Of a DNA stretch of 34,616 nt, positions 6,369 through 14,012 are shown in pieces. The DNA lies in IMG/VR virus record IMGVR_UViG_3300042356_000424, positions 1-34,616 of that record; one strand, 5' to 3'. Under the pieces are notes generated by a model. The model was not told the DNA's origin, did not search any database, and saw nothing but the letters and a program-made list of their open reading frames with translations. Position numbers and translations under genes: made by a program. Position 1 is the stretch's first letter, and each line of letters opens with the position of its first letter. The DNA is from a virus.

Positions 6369-6990
6369 TACTATGAACACTACAAGATTTATCACCCCAG
6401 ACGAAATTGATTACTTACGTGTCACGTACGCCGTTGGCCGCAGCGCATTAGGGACAGTAATTACAGAAGATTCGCAGGAAAAGATCATTAGCACTACCAA
6501 ACAGAAAATGATAGAAGGTCTGATGCACGTTGCGGTAGTGTTTGATGACGAAAGTAAACCGATAGCATCCTATCAAGCGTTTGAAGTTCCTCAATTACTT
6601 GCATGGCGTTGGAATGGTCTTAGTAGTGTAGCACAGCACAATCACTACAATAAAACTGCTCCTATTATTGCACCTGCACTAGACATGATAATGAGTCTAA
6701 TGGAGTCTAAAGGATACTATAAATTCTGGTCTTTAAATAAAGAGTCTGCACATAACATACGATATAAAATTATGTGCAAACACAGCACCCTATTGAATAG
6801 GTATAATTGCTACGATGAGTTAATAATTCCTAAAGGAGAAACTTCTGGAATACCATTGTTTGATGCATACAGATCACCTACACAATCCTATGATCTACTA
6901 GTGCGATTGTTTGTCTTAGATCAAAAGTACAGAGTTGAACAACTTAGAAAACTCGGATACGACGATTACAAAGGCACATTGGATATATAA
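6361..6990 (+). CDS. Unrecognised protein, possible acyltransferase of GNAT-like fold
   Basis: The protein is 209 aa from ATG 6361 (which overlaps the ACP stop), or 205 aa from ATG 6373; neither has a clear Shine-Dalgarno, consistent with coupling. I recognise no firm motif. The alternation of strands and helices (MHVAVVFDDESKPIASYQAF, then YKFWSLNKESAHN, then LLVRLFVLDQKYRVEQ) is compatible with an acetyltransferase-like fold. The location directly after an ACP makes an acyl-ACP-dependent acyltransferase, such as the N-acyl amino acid synthases, worth testing. It is the last gene of the plus-strand operon. Function is a guess. Confidence 0.55.
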   Translation: MFDTMNTTRFITPDEIDYLRVTYAVGRSALGTVITEDSQEKIISTTKQKMIEGLMHVAVVFDDESKPIASYQAFEVPQLLAWRWNGLSSVAQHNHYNKTAPIIAPALDMIMSLMESKGYYKFWSLNKESAHNIRYKIMCKHSTLLNRYNCYDELIIPKGETSGIPLFDAYRSPTQSYDLLVRLFVLDQKYRVEQLRKLGYDDYKGTLDI

Positions 6991-6995
6991 TATCG

Positions 6996-7020
6996 TCGGG
7001 TGTTATAGTCTATCACCCGA
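6996..7020. terminator. Stem-loop between convergent genes
   Basis: TCGGGTG (6996-7002) and CACCCGA (7014-7020) form a perfect 7-bp stem with an 11-nt loop just after the plus-strand operon and before the converging minus-strand gene. There is no strong T-tract, so termination is likely but not certain. Confidence 0.55.
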
Positions 7021-7030
7021 GAAGTGATGA

Positions 7031-7333
7031 TTATTCAGCATTCAATGAATCATCAATCAAATATATTTGATTCTCGTCATTATAGACAGCACGTTGTGAT
7101 GCTTTTTCTTGCATATATGGGTCATTTATAAACTCTTCCCGATCTTCTAAAGTTGTGAATATAAACGTTTGCTTTAACGTCAAATCATCAACTCTTGTAG
7201 TTGCACCTGTCAGTTTCCCAGTAGCAACATATTTTTCTCTTATATATTCAATGTGGGATGCGGGCAAAGTATCAATAAACCATGGCACGTCTGCACTAAG
7301 TTTGATAAAAATTTGAGTAATTTCTAGAGCCAT
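7031..7333 (-). CDS. Hypothetical protein, 100 aa
   Basis: The frame begins MALEITQIFIKLSADVPWFI and ends IYLIDDSLNAE. AAGGAAAA lies about 8 bases before the ATG and a late-promoter-like box (CATAAATA, 7355-7362) lies further upstream, so it can be expressed independently of the binding-protein gene. No signal peptide, membrane span or known motif is seen. The mixed composition with several aromatic residues suggests a small folded cytoplasmic protein. Family not recognised. Confidence 0.65.
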   Translation of the reverse strand: MALEITQIFIKLSADVPWFIDTLPASHIEYIREKYVATGKLTGATTRVDDLTLKQTFIFTTLEDREEFINDPYMQEKASQRAVYNDENQIYLIDDSLNAE

Positions 7334-7354
7334 AATATTTTCCTTATTTTATAC

Positions 7355-7362
7355 TATTTATG
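7355..7362 (-). promoter_or_regulatory. T4-type late promoter box
   Basis: CATAAATA on the minus strand matches TATAAATA at 7 of 8 positions. It lies 21 bases before the ATG of the 100-aa gene, leaving room for the AAGGAAAA ribosome site. Confidence 0.5.
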
Positions 7363-7365
7363 CCT

Positions 7366-8262
7366 TTATTCCTTAGGAATTCCTGCAGTTAGTTTTTCCC
7401 AATTAATTTTATTTGTTTGATTCACTGAATCTAATTGTTTGTACGGAGTCTTTACTAATTGACCAAAGTCAATTTCACAGATTGATTTAGGTTTTTCAGT
7501 TAGTGCATCACTTAATATCTTGTGCAGTTCTTGCCTAGTAGCATCGTCAACTGTTTTATTAACAAAGAAATAGTGACCTACAGTGATATTCTCTAATCCT
7601 TTAATTTTTAGTGATTGGAATGTTTGGTGACCGTTGACGTTGCGAGTTCCTGTCACACCTACAACTTTAACATCATTAGTAAATCTTGCAGTGACACTGG
7701 GACCCATCCAATCCACGCTACCATCAATGTGTCCTCCTAGCATATCAGTTGTTGCCTCAGGTGTTCCCTTATAAGGTACTTCGGTTATGCTAAATTCAGG
7801 ATTTTCACGTTTAAGTGATCTTGTTATTAATGAAGTGATAGAACCTGGATTGACACCAATTGTTATATCACGATGTTGAACATCAGATAATTTGTTTATC
7901 TTTTTGGAAAAAATTGCTAGCGGCTGTGCGTTACAAAACGGAGTAACCAATTCAAAATCGTCTGTATGATGACTATCTTTATATAGTAACGGTCTAATAT
8001 AAAAACTACTTGTAGTAGCTAGTACTGATAATTCTTTAGAATCTTTTACGGCAAGTGCGGCAACTGCGCCTCCAGCGCCTGGTCTATTTTGAAACACAAA
8101 TTGATATTTGTTTTGTTGAGCATTTGCACTCTCTATTACCGCACGAACCATATTTGATTGTGAACTGGCTGGAGAGAAAGGCCAGTATATTGGAACAATT
8201 TTTTGTGCGAAGGCTGAAGCTGTAATGCACATCATCAGCAAGATTGTGAATATTTTTTTCAT
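7366..8262 (-). CDS. Bug/TctC-family periplasmic solute-binding protein
   Basis: The 298-aa protein starts with a signal peptide (MKKIFTILLMMCITASAFAQ, cleavage likely after AFA or AQ). Family motifs are FQNRPGAGGAVAAL near residue 60 and VPYKGTPEATTDMLGGHIDG near residue 160, both diagnostic of Bug/TctC receptors. These bind carboxylates in the periplasm and deliver them to tripartite tricarboxylate transporters; in betaproteobacteria they are hugely expanded and often orphan. No transporter membrane gene is nearby, so it would have to use host partners or have another role. Length is close to the usual ~320. The 3' end of the upstream gene contains a TATAAATA box. A host-derived auxiliary gene is likely. 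Confidence 0.85.
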   Translation of the reverse strand: MKKIFTILLMMCITASAFAQKIVPIYWPFSPASSQSNMVRAVIESANAQQNKYQFVFQNRPGAGGAVAALAVKDSKELSVLATTSSFYIRPLLYKDSHHTDDFELVTPFCNAQPLAIFSKKINKLSDVQHRDITIGVNPGSITSLITRSLKRENPEFSITEVPYKGTPEATTDMLGGHIDGSVDWMGPSVTARFTNDVKVVGVTGTRNVNGHQTFQSLKIKGLENITVGHYFFVNKTVDDATRQELHKILSDALTEKPKSICEIDFGQLVKTPYKQLDSVNQTNKINWEKLTAGIPKE

Positions 8263-8282
8263 TTTTTCATTTTTTCTATAAG

Positions 8283-9503
8283 TTAAGTTTTAAACAGTAT
8301 GTCTGTAGAAGCAATATTTATATCTTCAACCGGGTGTGGTTTAAAATTATTTTCATGCCCAATTCTCCAGTAATGATAAAATCTGACAAACCCGTCATTT
8401 TCATCATGTTTATACTTTGAATCTATTTTACTAGTAAACAAATTTAAATCAGACTCTACCTGTTGAACAATTCTTTCTTTCCCATGTAACTTTATAAGCC
8501 AATCATCCATTTGAAAGCCACCCTTGAAACCCATACCTTGTTTAAGGGCTTGCCAGTTTTTATGATAGTCTTTAAAAGCAGGATAGATACACGGGATAAT
8601 AGAACGTTGCCAATTGCTTCCCCTTTCAACGCTAGCATTGAATGCAAGAGGTTTAGACCTGTCCCATAACATGGCTTTTACGTGAGCATTCTCGGGTCTG
8701 TAATTCCAACGGCATACTTCATGCGCTTGCTTAATCATTATCTCAGGTAAATCAGGAGAATAATAAAACATTATAGACTCTACGTTAGTATATTTTTCTT
8801 TAAAATGAGGGCATATAATGTTTACTAAAGGGTCTGCAACAACGGTATATAAGTTTCCCGACTCTCCCCTACATATTATAGGTTTATCAATGCCATATAC
8901 TACTCCTATTTTTTTACCTGCTTCTGCTAAATTTTTGATGTGAGTGAACTTATCTAGTGAATGTCTAGTAGCCCCTGAAAAATGTATCCAGTGTGAGGCT
9001 GACTCATAGATCCATTCATCTGTTTTCATCTCTAAGATATCTTCAAAGTAATCATGTATAGAAAGTTTAATGTTAGGATGAGTTTTAGAAATACTATCTA
9101 AGAAAGGTAACTGTGATACTATAGTTTCAGTAATAGTGTTATTTGCGGATTTGTCATTAAGATTTACTTGCCAATTTTTTAATCCACTAATAGGGGCGGC
9201 CGCAACTATTTCATCTATGCGAATGTTGTTGTTTAAAAAACTTTTTACAACGTTGGTACTGTCAGCACCGCCGCTAGCCATTACAATAACATAATCAAAC
9301 TGTTCTCGGATTTGCCTAGCACGTTCTGCATACAACATCTCTAGTGACACGGGTGGCTCAATTGTCCAATCATACTTGTCAAAAATTTCGTTATTAAAAT
9401 GCCAAGTGATGTCCGCCTTAGTGGGATTAGCATACAATATAGCCTGTAATTTGTTGTAGAATATATGATGTCCTACTTTATAATAACCTAATTTTGTGTT
9501 CAT
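8283..9503 (-). CDS. PP-loop ATP pyrophosphatase family protein (first copy)
   Basis: The protein is 406 aa. The ATP-binding PP-loop is clear: YVIVMASGGADSTNVV, with SGGADS at residues 77-82. This places it in the adenine nucleotide alpha hydrolase superfamily, whose members adenylate a substrate and release pyrophosphate (asparagine synthetase, QueC, ThiI, PAPS reductase). There is no N-terminal glutaminase Cys2, so it is not a complete asparagine synthetase. The N-terminal ~70 residues (MNTKLGYYKVGHHIFYNKLQ) recall the short substrate domain of these enzymes. A second PP-loop gene lies at 10979. The substrate is unknown; an amide-forming or thiolation step is possible. Confidence 0.75.
   Translation of the reverse strand: MNTKLGYYKVGHHIFYNKLQAILYANPTKADITWHFNNEIFDKYDWTIEPPVSLEMLYAERARQIREQFDYVIVMASGGADSTNVVKSFLNNNIRIDEIVAAAPISGLKNWQVNLNDKSANNTITETIVSQLPFLDSISKTHPNIKLSIHDYFEDILEMKTDEWIYESASHWIHFSGATRHSLDKFTHIKNLAEAGKKIGVVYGIDKPIICRGESGNLYTVVADPLVNIICPHFKEKYTNVESIMFYYSPDLPEIMIKQAHEVCRWNYRPENAHVKAMLWDRSKPLAFNASVERGSNWQRSIIPCIYPAFKDYHKNWQALKQGMGFKGGFQMDDWLIKLHGKERIVQQVESDLNLFTSKIDSKYKHDENDGFVRFYHYWRIGHENNFKPHPVEDINIASTDILFKT
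8315..8322 (-). promoter_or_regulatory. T4-type late promoter box upstream of the binding-protein gene
   Basis: A perfect TATAAATA on the minus strand sits inside the last codons of the PP-loop gene, about 52 bases before the ATG of the Bug/TctC gene. It falls over codons for Asp-Ile-Asn-Ile, so it may be chance. Confidence 0.4.
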
Positions 9504-9522
9504 GTGTTGTACAACCTGTAGT

Positions 9523-10176
9523 CTACAAGAACAACATATTGTTGTTCTTAAATATCTCTTTCCAATATCCCTGTTTAGGAACTAGCGCCCATAGTTTAGT
9601 ATTTTCAAAAACTATAAGTGTCTTTGCTTGTCTAGCTTCACTCAGTGCGGTAGCCACGCCGGGGTATTTACTATAAAAATCATCACCAATTAACAATTCA
9701 GAATCGGAACGAAATTTCTCTATGTCATAAATCATATCATCATATGTATGCGATGCGTCTATAAAGGTGAGATTATATGTCTTTGATTTTTCAAAATCTT
9801 TACTGAGCATTGGGTATACATTTAAATTATTATATATTTCATCACCTATACAAAACTTAAAAGCTTCATGCCAGTCACTGGTCTTAGCAATTTCTTTTGC
9901 AGAGTTAAACATATCAATACTACCCGATACAAAGTTCATTTGTTCAATAGAAAGATAAAAAAACTTTTCAGAATTTACCATCTTGAAACTGTCAACTACA
10001 TCAAGACTAACAGACGGTTTTTTACCTTTATAAAGAGCCGCAGTTGAACCACCTAGGAAACAACCCACTTCTAATATAGAACCATTTTCAGGAACAAAGC
10101 CGGCTAATGACGAAAGAATATGTAATTCCATAGGATACATCCAGCTAGGAATAGTAATGTCTAATGTTGTTTTCAT
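9523..10176 (-). CDS. SAM-dependent methyltransferase (class I fold)
   Basis: The protein is 217 aa. Motif I is GSILEVGCFLGGSTAAL (residues 33-49), the glycine-rich SAM-binding loop. VSLDVVDSF supplies the acidic residue of strand 2, and YNLTFIDASHTYDDMIYDIE plus LLIGDDFYSKYPGVA match the DASH/GDD pattern of the Methyltransf_24/CmcI-like family. These enzymes often methylate small molecules, for example O-methylation in sugar and antibiotic pathways. The gene starts three bases after the stop of the 2OG oxygenase gene, within one run of redox and transferase genes. The acceptor is unknown. Confidence 0.78.
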   Translation of the reverse strand: MKTTLDITIPSWMYPMELHILSSLAGFVPENGSILEVGCFLGGSTAALYKGKKPSVSLDVVDSFKMVNSEKFFYLSIEQMNFVSGSIDMFNSAKEIAKTSDWHEAFKFCIGDEIYNNLNVYPMLSKDFEKSKTYNLTFIDASHTYDDMIYDIEKFRSDSELLIGDDFYSKYPGVATALSEARQAKTLIVFENTKLWALVPKQGYWKEIFKNNNMLFL

Positions 10177-10179
10177 TTC

Positions 10180-10902
10180 TTATAATCCGTAATATTCACT
10201 AATGCCCACACGTTTAGCCCATTCAGTATTAAATTTACCATCAATTCGCAGACTCCAAGAAACATAATCACTATGTCCTTTGCTACAATGCCAATTAATT
10301 GTGTTGAACACCATTGCCCTGCCAGAAATTTCATGTACTGTTCCTAGTTCATCTTGAAGTAGAATTTTCTTAGAGAACTTACCAGTCAACCATATAAACA
10401 TATCACGCCTATCTAGATTGATATCACCATAATCTGTATGAGTTGCTGTTATTTGGTTGGGTTCATTAATCCAAAACATTGTTCTACCATATTCATCAAA
10501 ACATTTTTGTTGCTCTATCCAATCAAATAAAAATTTAAAATCTTGATATGGGTATAAATTAACACTATGTTCATTTAGATGTTTATAGGGATAAGTTTTA
10601 GGATACCCTTTATTCCCCCTCAATAACAACTGTGAGCCTAGAGTTATAGTACCTTTAAGTTTAGTATACCAATTTAATTCAGGTATACTAAATTCCGGAT
10701 AATCATTTCTATACTTTTCTCTTTCCTCTAGGAATCCAGGCAAATGGTTCTTCAACAAAGAAAATTGTGGGGTGTACGATGGCTCAATGTATTTTGAATT
10801 TTTTGCTATGTTAAAAGAAATTTGTTCTTCTAATTCATCAAACGAACTCATATCTAGATATTCAGACAGATCAACGTACATTTTTTCATTAATTAATTTC
10901 AT
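10180..10902 (-). CDS. Probable Fe(II)/2-oxoglutarate-type dioxygenase
   Basis: The protein is 240 aa. The C-terminal half has the pattern of a 2OG oxygenase: ITATHTDYGD gives an HxD iron motif (H155, D157), and FNTINWHCSKGHSDYVSWSL gives a distal histidine (H205 or H210) followed by an arginine at residue 219 in SLRIDG, the usual 2OG anchor. WLTGKFSKKILLQDELGTVH would be the intervening strands of the barrel. The N-terminal 100 residues match nothing I know. The start overlaps the GNAT-remnant frame (ATGA). It probably hydroxylates a small molecule or acyl group, as it sits among other tailoring genes. Confidence 0.65.
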   Translation of the reverse strand: MKLINEKMYVDLSEYLDMSSFDELEEQISFNIAKNSKYIEPSYTPQFSLLKNHLPGFLEEREKYRNDYPEFSIPELNWYTKLKGTITLGSQLLLRGNKGYPKTYPYKHLNEHSVNLYPYQDFKFLFDWIEQQKCFDEYGRTMFWINEPNQITATHTDYGDINLDRRDMFIWLTGKFSKKILLQDELGTVHEISGRAMVFNTINWHCSKGHSDYVSWSLRIDGKFNTEWAKRVGISEYYGL

Positions 10903-10982
10903 TTTATTTCTCTTTTTACTAGTTTCATTAGTGTCTCATATCCTATTTTTTTCATAATGTGTTCCTGCATGACTTGATTCAT
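10899..10982 (-). pseudogene. C-terminal fragment of a GNAT acetyltransferase, 27 codons
   Basis: The frame starts MNQVMQEHIMKKIGYETLMK and ends with LVKREIK. It aligns clearly with the C-terminus of the GNAT protein at 12777-13214 (NDLMQQHIAKSIGYKTVMNL followed by VSRPI): identical M-Q-x-H-I, K-x-I-G-Y-x-T-x-M-x-L-V-x-R-x-I pattern. Only the last strand-helix portion of the fold is left, so it cannot be an enzyme. Its ATG overlaps the stop of the PP-loop gene and its stop overlaps the start of the oxygenase gene, both as ATGA, so it may be kept as a coupling cistron. The rest of the gene was presumably lost by recombination. Confidence 0.7.
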
Positions 10983-11896
10983 TGATTGATTGAAAGTCTT
11001 TTTACTGCGTCACTATATGGTTCTAAATATTCCCCATTCCACTTTTTTGTAAATTCTTCAAAAATTTTAATATTAGGGTGTTGCATAATTTCTGAATTAT
11101 ATATCTGTTCGTAGCCTGTTAACTTTATACGGTTTTTAGTCACAAAGTCATATATTGGCATTTTGAAGTTAGAACCGTTGTTAAAGACATACGACTTTGT
11201 AGAGTTGCTACCTGTTTTGCCCGGGAATTGTCCTGTCCCTAATTTAACTATACTTGGATCTAACAAAAATGATAACATCATTTCGGGGGTATAAGATAGT
11301 AAAAAGGGACAACCGTTGACATTATATTTTTTATAATATCTCTGTAGGCCATGAATGTATTCTAGCTCCTCTAATACCCATATTCCGTTGTATCTGTCTT
11401 TCTCATACCGCATATACGGCGGATCATTACCTAATAAAGTAAATCCATCTAATTGACTGGCCACATGCATAGTAGCCGGTAGTGCAAATGAACAACATGA
11501 TACTGACTCGGCTATCTCAACGTTCTTACCAGAATTTACAAACTCATGAAAATTTAACTTAAAAATGACAGGATCTATGTTTTTTGCTTTACAGAATTCA
11601 TATGCATAAACAATGTCATGTTGATTCAATACGTTCCCGTCATTATCGGTGAGTTCAATAATCACCGGATCAAAGTCCATCTTAAGATGCAATAACACTT
11701 CACAAACGTACTGACTATCTAAACCACCACTATACAATACTTGAAACTTACCTGTTTTGTTTGCATAAACGTATTCTACTGCATCTAATGTTTCTTCAAA
11801 ATATGTTTTTACTTTACGTGTAGGAGGGTCTATGTTTACATGCCAGGTATCACCGGTACCGGTACCAAATAGATAATTATTTTTAGTAAGTTCCAT
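10979..11896 (-). CDS. PP-loop ATP pyrophosphatase family protein (second copy)
   Basis: The protein is 305 aa. GKFQVLYSGGLDSQYVCEVL carries the PP-loop, with SGGLDS at residues 56-61. VIIELTDNDGN and the acidic FCKAKNIDPVIF segments fit the alternating fold of asparagine-synthase-like and QueC-like enzymes. A cysteine pair (ESVSCCSFALP, near residue 135) is notable and might bind metal or act in sulfur transfer. There is no glutaminase domain. It overlaps the Rieske gene by 14 bases and is preceded by AAGAGAAA. Together with the paralogue at 8283 it suggests ATP-driven activation of a carboxylate or amide in the same pathway. Confidence 0.75.
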   Translation of the reverse strand: MELTKNNYLFGTGTGDTWHVNIDPPTRKVKTYFEETLDAVEYVYANKTGKFQVLYSGGLDSQYVCEVLLHLKMDFDPVIIELTDNDGNVLNQHDIVYAYEFCKAKNIDPVIFKLNFHEFVNSGKNVEIAESVSCCSFALPATMHVASQLDGFTLLGNDPPYMRYEKDRYNGIWVLEELEYIHGLQRYYKKYNVNGCPFLLSYTPEMMLSFLLDPSIVKLGTGQFPGKTGSNSTKSYVFNNGSNFKMPIYDFVTKNRIKLTGYEQIYNSEIMQHPNIKIFEEFTKKWNGEYLEPYSDAVKRLSINQ

Positions 11897-12689
11897 TTTC
11901 TCTTAAAAAATCTCTATAATGTAATTTTGAAGATTCTAGGTTATGTTCGGGGAATCTAGTAATTAATTCTGCTTGTTTTTTATCTTGTGCCCACGCTGTT
12001 TCCCATACATGTTCATTTAGTTTCCAGGTAGAAGAACTATCTCGGTCCATATACTTATAAACGTGAACGGTTGAATTATCTCCGTCAGGTAATGCTACAG
12101 TTACAAACAATGATCCTTGTTGCCATTCAATCATTGTGTATGGATATACTGCTGACCATACTGCACCTTGAGCAACTGTTTGCACACTACCATTCTTATA
12201 GTATTTCCATTCAACATCAGTATCAGTAATACCGATCATGTCATATATACCTGAATGCACAGTTTGAATATGGTCTACATCTAAAAACAAATCCATGACA
12301 TTTTTGTAATTTGCTTTTACAACATCAATACGATTTTCCATTAGTACCATATTATCAAATTTATGAGTAATATCAAAATCTACTTGAGTAGTAAACAACA
12401 AACTGTTCCACTCATGTACTTTATCTGTTTCTAAAGGTTGTAAATTTTTACAATATTGTTCAGTTCTTCCAGATGTAATAGGGTATCCTTCTAAGGTAAA
12501 AGACCAATTATGATATGGACATACACGATTACCTACACCATGTTTAGTTGAAATTAAACTTTGTTGGTGTGGACAAATATTTGAAACCAAACTAATCTCG
12601 TCAGAATTTATAAGGACTTTTTCTTTGTCAAATTGCTCTAATACTTGATAAGAGTTAGGTAGTATGGATGCTTTATGCGACAGGAACAT
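11883..12689 (-). CDS. Rieske non-heme iron oxygenase, catalytic subunit-like
   Basis: The protein is 268 aa. The N-terminal Rieske [2Fe-2S] site is ICPHQ (C39, H41) and CPYHNWSF (C57, H60). The C-terminal catalytic domain has NYKNVMDLFLDVDHIQTVH, with the bridging D137/D139 and iron ligands H140 and H145. It is short for the family (often 350-450 aa), so the catalytic domain is compact. Such oxygenases hydroxylate, demethylate or desaturate small molecules using O2 and electrons from a ferredoxin/reductase; no reductase is nearby, but a rubredoxin is encoded at 14585. No Shine-Dalgarno is seen, and a TATAAATA box ends four bases before the ATG. Confidence 0.87.
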   Translation of the reverse strand: MFLSHKASILPNSYQVLEQFDKEKVLINSDEISLVSNICPHQQSLISTKHGVGNRVCPYHNWSFTLEGYPITSGRTEQYCKNLQPLETDKVHEWNSLLFTTQVDFDITHKFDNMVLMENRIDVVKANYKNVMDLFLDVDHIQTVHSGIYDMIGITDTDVEWKYYKNGSVQTVAQGAVWSAVYPYTMIEWQQGSLFVTVALPDGDNSTVHVYKYMDRDSSSTWKLNEHVWETAWAQDKKQAELITRFPEHNLESSKLHYRDFLRENGTY

Positions 12690-12693
12690 CTTA

Positions 12694-12701
12694 TATTTAT
12701 A
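12694..12701 (-). promoter_or_regulatory. Perfect T4-type late promoter box, 4 bases before the Rieske ATG
   Basis: TATAAATA on the minus strand matches the T4 late consensus exactly. It is so close to the start codon that the message would be leaderless or nearly so. Confidence 0.65.
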
Positions 12702-12708
12702 CTGATGT

Positions 12709-12755
12709 GTTTTTGTATGTAATTTTTGATTTTTATATATCTGATATACAAAAAC
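12709..12755. repeat. 10-bp inverted repeat upstream of the late promoter
   Basis: GTTTTTGTAT (12709-12718) and ATACAAAAAC (12746-12755) are perfectly complementary with a 27-nt AT-rich spacer, in the gap between the GNAT and Rieske genes. It may be a weak terminator or a protein-binding site. Confidence 0.4.
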
Positions 12756-12776
12756 AACATTTAATTGGAAATTAAG

Positions 12777-13214
12777 TTAAACTTTATTAATAGGACGACT
12801 TACTAAATTCATAACTGTTTTATATCCTATACTTTTTGCAATATGTTGTTGCATTAAATCATTTGCAGAATGTATATATGAATATACAGTATGACGATTT
12901 TCTTGATTACCCACATCATCAATCAATGAATGCATTTTTGTATAGATACCATTTTTTCTATGTTCTTCTTCTACGAAAATAACAAGTATTAAAATAGAAC
13001 TTTTAAATTTATTAAAATTAAAAAATGCTCCTGCAATAACCTCATCATCATTTTCTAACAAGATGCCGGCATCTAATGGCCAGTGGTCATTTGATCCTAC
13101 TGAATGACCGCTATATTTAATTATATTAAACATTCTATTATATTCTGTTTCTAGTTTTTCACAATTATCATAGTATGTATAGTTAAAATTTTTAAATTTA
13201 TCTAATATTTTCAT
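12777..13214 (-). CDS. GNAT-family N-acetyltransferase
   Basis: The protein is 145 aa, the usual length of a minimal GNAT domain. ILVIFVEEEHRKNGIYTKMH (about residues 75-94) is the conserved strand 4 and acetyl-CoA pyrophosphate loop (R-x-x-G-I/x). The C-terminal MQQHIAKSIGYKTVMNLVSR is the usual final helix and strand with the G-Y-x pattern. It presumably transfers an acyl group from acyl-CoA to an amine. A second, truncated copy of its C-terminus lies at 10899-10982. It is transcribed after the desaturase gene and before the Rieske gene on the same strand. Substrate unknown. Confidence 0.75.
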   Translation of the reverse strand: MKILDKFKNFNYTYYDNCEKLETEYNRMFNIIKYSGHSVGSNDHWPLDAGILLENDDEVIAGAFFNFNKFKSSILILVIFVEEEHRKNGIYTKMHSLIDDVGNQENRHTVYSYIHSANDLMQQHIAKSIGYKTVMNLVSRPINKV

Positions 13215-13235
13215 TTAGTTAGTCTTTCACTGATT

Positions 13236-14012
13236 TTAAAATTTAAGAATAGGTATAAAAATTCTACAAGGGTCAAATTCATACCATTTTTTAGAAATAT
13301 TGTTACCAAAATCATAACTAGCTTGATTATAATGATGGTTATTGTGCCAACCATTGCCCCAATTTAACAATCCAAGTAAGAACACATTGCGTGAATTATC
13401 TTTTGTTTCAAAATTTCTGTAGCCGTAATTAGAATGACAGAATAAATTGACCATACCTTCTAAATGTAATGCTAATACGGTTGGTAATATAAACATCCAT
13501 AATAACAAATCAACACTAATTAACCCCACTATGATCCAAGACGTTATAATAATTACTTCATAATACTTACTTGTTTTTACTAGTAAAGGATCACGCAATA
13601 AGTCAACTGCATACTTATAATTAACATTGCTGGGGTCATGTTTTATTTCCCATCCAAAAAACGCATGCCATTTACCGTGAATTGGACTGTGTGAGTCTTT
13701 ATCTGTATCTGAGAATTTATGATGTAGGCCACGATGCACTGATGCCCACCATATAGGATGACCTTGACATGCCATTATACTAAAATACAATACAATATTC
13801 TTTGAATATGTACCTAACTCAATAGACTTATGTCCGGCCCATCTATGTAAACCTACATTGTTTCCTAATCCAGATATCAATATATATCCCATTAGAAAAT
13901 ATAATACATGTAACCATGTAAAACTAGTTATAAAGGGCATAAGTAAAACTCCCACATGAAGTGGAAGAAAAATGAGATAAAGAATACTTAATGGATTTTT
14001 ACTATTAGTCAT
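13236..14012 (-). CDS. Second membrane fatty acid desaturase
   Basis: The protein is 258 aa with the three histidine boxes of the delta-9 desaturase family: LHRWAGHKS (H56, H61), VHRGLHHKFSD (H93, H97, H98) and GNGWHNNHHYNQAS near residue 220. The N-terminal spans (ILYLIFLPLHVGVLLMPFIT, VLYFLMGYILISGLG) and a mid-protein hydrophobic stretch complete the membrane topology. It is clearly a diverged paralogue of the enzyme at 5332, not a recent copy. Its start overlaps the upstream GNAT gene by 8 bases. Two desaturases in one phage region suggest acyl chains with more than one double bond or two different substrates. Confidence 0.88.
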   Translation of the reverse strand: MTNSKNPLSILYLIFLPLHVGVLLMPFITSFTWLHVLYFLMGYILISGLGNNVGLHRWAGHKSIELGTYSKNIVLYFSIMACQGHPIWWASVHRGLHHKFSDTDKDSHSPIHGKWHAFFGWEIKHDPSNVNYKYAVDLLRDPLLVKTSKYYEVIIITSWIIVGLISVDLLLWMFILPTVLALHLEGMVNLFCHSNYGYRNFETKDNSRNVFLLGLLNWGNGWHNNHHYNQASYDFGNNISKKWYEFDPCRIFIPILKF

